DNA of 64,000 nt, from positions 518,501 to 582,500 of the forward strand of contig NZ_CP069396.1 of assembly GCF_016887565.1 (NCBI RefSeq), written 5' to 3'. This document shows positions 59,870 to 64,000 of the stretch, piece by piece (the stretch's first letter is position 1; each line of letters opens with the position of its first letter). The position numbers and the translations under genes were made by a program. Origin of the DNA: Archangium violaceum. Its GTDB lineage: Bacteria; Myxococcota; Myxococcia; Myxococcales; Myxococcaceae. The notes under the pieces were generated by a model. It had not been told where the DNA came from. It saw only the letters and a program-made list of their open reading frames with translations, and made no database searches.

Positions 59870-62812
59870 ATGAGCACTTCCAGCATCAACGACCCGCCGA
59901 AGGGTACGAGGCCCGGTTCGAGGAGCGAGACCCGCGCGAGCAGCCGCGAGGAGAACGAGACTCCTGGCGCGAACAAGAACGTGCTCGCGGCGGGCGCTGC
60001 GGTGAAGCGCTCGGTCACGCTGGTCTATGACGCGGGACCGCACGGCGAGCTCACGAACCTTCAGGTGAAGGGCAGCTGGGACACGACGGGCCGCTATAGC
60101 GCGCAGTGGAGCGAGCGCCCGCTCCCGATGAAGTCCTTGGGAGACGGCAGGTGGGCGGTGACGGTGGACGTGCTGGACGACGGCCAGCCGCACGACTGGG
60201 AGTGGGGAGTCATGGCGGACGGCCCCGCGGGCAAGGGCCAGTGGGCGGTGATGGGCGAGGGCAACCTGAAGCTGGACTTGAAGAAGCCCACGAGCACGTA
60301 CGCGCCGACGACGTACCACGAGATGGGGGCGAGACGTTCTGGGGCGGACGCCACGTTCAAGCTCTGGGCGCCGAACGCGAGGGGCGTACAGGTGAAGGTG
60401 ACGGACCCCGAGGGGCGGGTGCGGCGCTTCCCGATGGAGCGGGAGGAGGAGGGCAACTGGTCCGCGAGGGTGAAGGGCGGGTGGAAGGAGCTGGTGGGCA
60501 AGTCGTACGTCTACGAGGTGGTGGACTCGGCGGGGGCGACGAGCGAGCGGCCAGACCCGTATGCGTGGGAGATGATGGGCGAGCAGCGAGGCCTGTCGCG
60601 GATGTACCTGGACGCGAAGACGGGCAAGGAGGTGAACCGCTACGCGCCGGACAACGTCGAGCTGATGCGCTTCGACATCGACGACGAGGAGGACGGGCAC
60701 GTCGCGTACCTGGTGTTGAAGGACGAGAGTGGCCGGCGGCTGACCGGGGAGGAGCTGCGGAAGCGGTTGGGGGACTTCGACGCCTCGCTGGTGGACAAGC
60801 TGCGTGATGGGAAGTTCAACGACTTCTGGGCGAGGAGCGTCGAGCCGGATGGACGCATCCGGATGACGAATCATGAGGGGGCGTGGACGGCGCTGGTGAA
60901 CGACCCGAGGAAGCTGGTGGGGTTGCGCTACGAGCTTCAGGTCTACGAGCGGGACGCGAAGGGCGAGCTGCGGCTGCGGGATGACGGGAACAGGGATGGG
61001 CGGCTGAGCGATGGGGAGCGCCTGATGTCACCGCACAACGATCCCTGGAGCGACGTCATCACGGAGGGGAGTGGGGTGACGTTCCGTGGCTCGGTCATCA
61101 CGGATCCAGCGAGCTACACGTGGAAGAACGATGGAGCGCCGAGGGAGAAGGACCCGAGCAGGTGGGTGGTGTACCAGCTGCACGTGGGGAGCTTCCTGGG
61201 CGAGGCGGGGAACGGGGACCGTTCGACGCTGGAGGACGTGGGGGCGAGGCTGGACTACTTCAAGAAGCTGGGGGTGACGACGCTGGAGCTGTTGCCGGTG
61301 AATGAGGTGGAGGGGAGCCGGAACTGGGGCTACCTGGGGGTGAACAGCCTGGCGGTGGAGAGCGCGTTGGGCTTCGAGGACAATGACGGCAGGTGGGTGA
61401 GCGGGACGGAGGCGCTGAAGCGCTTCATCGACGAGGCTCACGGACAGGGGCTGAACGTCATCTCGGACGTGGTCTACAACCACGTGCACGGGGACTACAA
61501 CGGGCTGTGGAACCTGGGGGGAGCGGAGAACCCGTACTTCAACTGGTCGAAGGAGCCGGGGAAGTTCGAGCAGCGGGACACGCCGTGGGGAGCGGTGCCG
61601 GCCTATTGGAACCCGAAGGTGAGGCAGTTCTTCGTGGACCACGCGGTGGCGCAGGTGCAGGAACTGCACTTCGACGGGCTGCGCTTCGACTTCACCGAGC
61701 CCATCAAGGGAACAGGGGGGAAGGACGGGTGGGAGCTGCTGCGGGAGATCAACCGTCAGGTGCACTTCTTCAACCCGGACGCGTGGACGGTGGCGGAGCA
61801 GTTCGACTACGACCCGAGCATCTCGAGGCCGGTGCAGAAGGACGGCACGGGAGGGGGCTTCGACGCGCAGTGGTACACGGAGTTCCAGCACCGGCTGGTG
61901 AATGACAATGGGAAGCCGGGGTTGATCCAGGCGGCGGCGCGCGGGTGGAAGACGGACATGGACGCGTTCATGTCGATGATGACGAACCCGCGAGGGCTGG
62001 ATGGGTGGAAGAAGGCGCTGACCATCATCTCGAATCATGACGAGGTGGGGAACGCGCAGCGGACGATGAACACGGCGGAAGGGGAGCGGCCGACGGACTT
62101 CCCGGACCAGTGGTCCAGGAGCGCGGCGCGGTTCGTTGGGGGAATGGGGATGGCGGGCCCGGGCATCCCGATGTTCTTCCAGGGGGACGAGTTCGGAGCG
62201 CAGAACGACTTCCGGTGGGGCAACCCGTCCACGTGGGACAGCGATTGGAGCTGGGAGTCGCTGGGGAAGGACTGGGACTGGGACAAGGTGACGTTCAACG
62301 ACGCGCGAAAGGCGAGCTACGAGCGCCTCTTCACGGTGGCACCGGAGGCGCGGGTGAAGGACGGGGAGTACCAGGGCCTGTCGCCAGAGGACCGGAAGGT
62401 CTTCGAGAGCCTGGCGGCGATGCCGGCGGAGCGGAGGACGGAGGCGATGCTGGACATCACTCGTCGGCAGAGCTTCCACTTCTACCGGGATGCGATCTCG
62501 CTGCGCCGCTCGAGCCCGGCCTTCCGGGCGGACGCGGAGGTGCACCGGGTGTACACGCACGACGAGGACTCGGTGGTGGCCTTCACGCGCAAGGCGGGGC
62601 GCGAGGAGTACCTCGTGGTGGGGAGCCTGAACCGGAAGAACCTGGAGGGCTACCCGCTGTCGTTGCCGCCGGGGAGATGGAAGGAAGTGCTGAACAGCGA
62701 CGCTGCGGTGTACGGGGGGAACAACTTCGGCAACTACGGAGCGACGCTGAGCGGGGGCATCACGAAGGTGAACATCCCCTCGGCCGGCTACGTGGTCTTC
62801 AAGAAGGAGTAG
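59870..62812 (+). CDS. GH13 alpha-amylase-family enzyme with CBM48 and EF-hand loop
   Basis: A 980-residue enzyme, not exported. N-terminal CBM48-like modules (about 45-140 and 160-230, FKLWAPNARGVQVKVTDPEG), an inserted region (about 245-415) with an EF-hand-type loop DGNRDGRLSDGE at 372-383, then the (beta/alpha)8 domain. Catalytic blocks: region I DVVYNHVHGDYN, region II GLRFDFTEP with nucleophile D607, acid/base E643 in TVAEQFDYD, and D724 in ISNHDEVGN. The C-terminal domain ends AGYVVFKKE. It resembles branching or debranching/trehalose-forming members; exact activity is undecided. GGAGGAG precedes ATG 59870. The unusual length and insert are noted separately. Confidence 0.88.
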   Translation: MSTSSINDPPKGTRPGSRSETRASSREENETPGANKNVLAAGAAVKRSVTLVYDAGPHGELTNLQVKGSWDTTGRYSAQWSERPLPMKSLGDGRWAVTVDVLDDGQPHDWEWGVMADGPAGKGQWAVMGEGNLKLDLKKPTSTYAPTTYHEMGARRSGADATFKLWAPNARGVQVKVTDPEGRVRRFPMEREEEGNWSARVKGGWKELVGKSYVYEVVDSAGATSERPDPYAWEMMGEQRGLSRMYLDAKTGKEVNRYAPDNVELMRFDIDDEEDGHVAYLVLKDESGRRLTGEELRKRLGDFDASLVDKLRDGKFNDFWARSVEPDGRIRMTNHEGAWTALVNDPRKLVGLRYELQVYERDAKGELRLRDDGNRDGRLSDGERLMSPHNDPWSDVITEGSGVTFRGSVITDPASYTWKNDGAPREKDPSRWVVYQLHVGSFLGEAGNGDRSTLEDVGARLDYFKKLGVTTLELLPVNEVEGSRNWGYLGVNSLAVESALGFEDNDGRWVSGTEALKRFIDEAHGQGLNVISDVVYNHVHGDYNGLWNLGGAENPYFNWSKEPGKFEQRDTPWGAVPAYWNPKVRQFFVDHAVAQVQELHFDGLRFDFTEPIKGTGGKDGWELLREINRQVHFFNPDAWTVAEQFDYDPSISRPVQKDGTGGGFDAQWYTEFQHRLVNDNGKPGLIQAAARGWKTDMDAFMSMMTNPRGLDGWKKALTIISNHDEVGNAQRTMNTAEGERPTDFPDQWSRSAARFVGGMGMAGPGIPMFFQGDEFGAQNDFRWGNPSTWDSDWSWESLGKDWDWDKVTFNDARKASYERLFTVAPEARVKDGEYQGLSPEDRKVFESLAAMPAERRTEAMLDITRRQSFHFYRDAISLRRSSPAFRADAEVHRVYTHDEDSVVAFTRKAGREEYLVVGSLNRKNLEGYPLSLPPGRWKEVLNSDAAVYGGNNFGNYGATLSGGITKVNIPSAGYVVFKKE

Positions 62813-63146
62813 CGGGCAGGAGCGCCCGTGTATGGGTCAGCGGTGCTCCCGCTGGAAGGGGCCGCCTGAGCGCTCACCGGACGTCCGTGGGTCAGGCGGT
62901 GGGCCTGCCCGGCGAGTGGTGAGCTTTCTTGTATGTCCTCGAAGAGATTGACACCGCGTGTGCGTCAGTCTCACGGGAGTGACGGCGGAAGAGGGCCGTC
63001 ACGAGGCGCGTGCGAGGAGGAACCCAGCCAGGGCTAGCCGGTGCTGGAAATCTCCTGGGTGGGGAAGAGCCCGCGTTCTCTCGAGGGTTGTCCTGCTGAA
63101 CCCGACGCTGAGCTGCTTCCGCGGATCATCCGGCTCGATTGAGCAT
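62813..63146. other. Upstream part of the rrn control region
   Basis: Gap between the GH13 gene and the first promoter candidate. A lone TTGACA at 62949-62954 lacks a good -10. No gene or clear structure is seen. Confidence 0.4.
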
Positions 63147-63175
63147 TTGACGGCCAGGCAACAAAGCGTTAGGTA
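63147..63175 (+). promoter_or_regulatory. Tandem rrn promoter candidate P1
   Basis: TTGACG, 17 bases, TAGGTA. It is the outermost of six, about 215 bp before P2. It lies upstream of the repeated units but points the same way. Confidence 0.5.
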
Positions 63176-63361
63176 TCGCTTCCCTTCGCACGACGGGCTG
63201 GCGCAACGGCGCTGCAGGCCTCCGAGCGAAGGGTTGGGAGCGGCGGGTTGGATGGATGGTGGGGCGGTAGCCCCACTCTCGGTCGGGGATGGCGGAATCG
63301 CAGCGGCGACGAAGTCCCCTGGCTGATCTGAAAGACGGAATAAGGAGTCGACGAAGCGGAG

Positions 63362-63389
63362 TTGACTCTCGACGCGGCGGTGGTAGAAG
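63362..63389 (+). promoter_or_regulatory. Tandem rrn promoter candidate P2
   Basis: TTGACT, 16 bases, TAGAAG. The initially transcribed DNA carries a CCGCC/GGCGG stem and then GTCGC-ACTG-GCGAC (63414-63427). Confidence 0.65.
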
Positions 63390-63466
63390 CCGCCTCCCTC
63401 CGAAACGGCGGAAGTCGCACTGGCGACAAGGTCGAGCTGGAGGGAAGAGAGAGTCGACGAAGGTGA

Positions 63467-63494
63467 TTGACTCCCGACGCGGCGGTGGTAGAAG
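63467..63494 (+). promoter_or_regulatory. Tandem rrn promoter candidate P3
   Basis: TTGACT, 16 bases, TAGAAG, 105 bp after P2. GTCGC-ACTG-GCGAC repeats at 63522-63535. Confidence 0.65.
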
Positions 63495-63588
63495 CCGCGC
63501 CCCCTCGAACGGACAGGTGAAGTCGCACTGGCGACGGAGTCCCCCGGACGAAGCAGTGACAGACGAAATACGAAGTCGACGAAGCAAG

Positions 63589-63616
63589 TTGACTCGAGAC
63601 GCGGTGGTGGTAGAAG
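63589..63616 (+). promoter_or_regulatory. Tandem rrn promoter candidate P4
   Basis: TTGACT, 16 bases, TAGAAG, 122 bp after P3. GTCGC-ACTG-GCGAC repeats at 63641-63654. Confidence 0.65.
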
Positions 63617-63694
63617 CCGCCTCCCTCCGAAACGGCGGAAGTCGCACTGGCGACAAGGTCGAATCGGCGGGAAGAAGCGAGTCGACGAAGCGAG

Positions 63695-63724
63695 TTGACA
63701 CGGGATGCGGAAGCGAAGTAGGTT
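63695..63724 (+). promoter_or_regulatory. Tandem rrn promoter candidate P5
   Basis: TTGACA, 18 bases, TAGGTT, 106 bp after P4. The -10 resembles that of P1. Confidence 0.55.
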
Positions 63725-63817
63725 CCGCGCCCCTCCTCAAAAGGAAGAAACAAGGCGCTCCGGCGCGATGTTACCTCCCAACGAGGCGAAGCGGTGAAGC
63801 GGAGTGGCAACGGCCAC

Positions 63818-63846
63818 TTGACAGAAAAGCCGCCTCGAAATAAAGA
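63818..63846 (+). promoter_or_regulatory. Tandem rrn promoter candidate P6, best match
   Basis: TTGACA, 17 bases, TAAAGA, preceded directly by the hairpin GTGGC-AACG-GCCAC (63804-63817). It is the closest to the rRNA genes and nearest to consensus. Confidence 0.65.
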
Positions 63847-64000
63847 ATGCGGCCCCCGAGGTTGAATGGGGTGCAGCTGAGAAGCGCAAGGTAACAGAAA
63901 GTCGCGGCAACAACAAGCGACTCGGTCTTTGAAAACCAAATAGCAAGCCCAAGAAGACAGATTGCGGAAACCGCAGTCAATTCTAAACGGTGCCCCGAAG
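63847..64000 (+). other. Ribosomal RNA operon leader (16S gene beyond the window)
   Basis: Low-GC leader ending at the window edge. GGTCTTTGAAAACCAAATAG at 63924-63943 is typical of bacterial rrn leaders (antitermination/processing region). The 16S start itself is not reached. Confidence 0.65.

Noticed and set aside
63296..63724. Repeated units as a possible CRISPR array
   Set aside because: Units are 105-122 bp, carry -35/-10 boxes, and the sequence between them is also repeated; no spacers or cas genes.

Overview
The window is very GC-rich DNA from a myxobacterium (Myxococcota, most likely the Archangium/Cystobacter side of the Cystobacterineae). Clues are two tandem copies of the myxobacterial DUF2378/TIGR02265 family, many lipoproteins with clear lipoboxes, an Oar-like TonB-dependent receptor with a carboxypeptidase-regulatory domain, several large histidine kinases, sigma-54 activators (one with a PilZ domain), a CYP102-type self-sufficient P450 and a type II glutamine synthetase. 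No tRNA, CRISPR array, transposase or phage gene was seen. The last 1.2 kb is the promoter and leader region of a ribosomal RNA operon whose 16S gene lies just beyond the right edge.

Layout. 1-5.3 kb: end of a CapA-like gene, a YARHG protein, an M15 D-Ala-D-Ala carboxypeptidase-like enzyme, lipoproteins and an AmpG-like permease (cell-wall turnover flavour). 5.4-9.7 kb: a lipoprotein/TonB-receptor operon with a promoter candidate and a perfect inverted repeat in its leader. 9.9-21.8 kb: glutathione S-transferase, a charged coiled-coil protein, 5-oxoprolinase (PxpA and PxpB fused, then PxpC), GNAT plus ROK sugar kinase, an orphan sugar-binding lipoprotein, a GAF histidine kinase and transketolase. 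21.9-31 kb: two small proteins with nucleic-acid-protein features (AT-hook/CCCH; SSB-like C-terminal tail), a MASE1 kinase, a beta-lactamase-fold hydrolase, a lower-GC gene pair resembling an effector/partner module with a PD-(D/E)xK signature, and a PilZ-AAA-Fis regulator. 31-41.5 kb: DUF2378 pair, RNase HI, an MDR oxidoreductase divergent from a TetR gene, the CYP102 fusion with a palindromic operator candidate, a second P450 and a tyrosinase. 41.5-54 kb: a metallophosphoesterase, MazG-like enzyme, PD-(D/E)xK-like coiled-coil protein, 14-repeat RCC1 lipoprotein, alpha/beta hydrolase, PAS kinase, peptide deformylase and an SPFH protein. 54-57.2 kb: a GAF-AAA-Fis activator divergent from glnA, with four copies of one palindrome and a -24/-12 promoter between them. 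57.4-62.8 kb: PQQ-type sugar dehydrogenase, CsbD, a DUF2892 protein and a GH13 enzyme with an EF-hand loop. 62.8-64 kb: six tandem rrn promoter candidates.

Two themes cut across genes. First, a dispersed palindromic element of about 34 bp (CCCTCTCC...GGAGAGGG followed by GGGTGAGGGT) occurs eight times between 10.5 and 54.2 kb, mostly between convergent genes, and once supplies the C-terminus of RNase HI. Second, the glnA control region has two pairs of 16-bp palindromes, each pair exactly 30 bp apart, at the distances expected for sigma-54 enhancers. The regulator encoded next door is the obvious candidate to bind them. All functional statements rest on motif recognition by eye; no database search was run.
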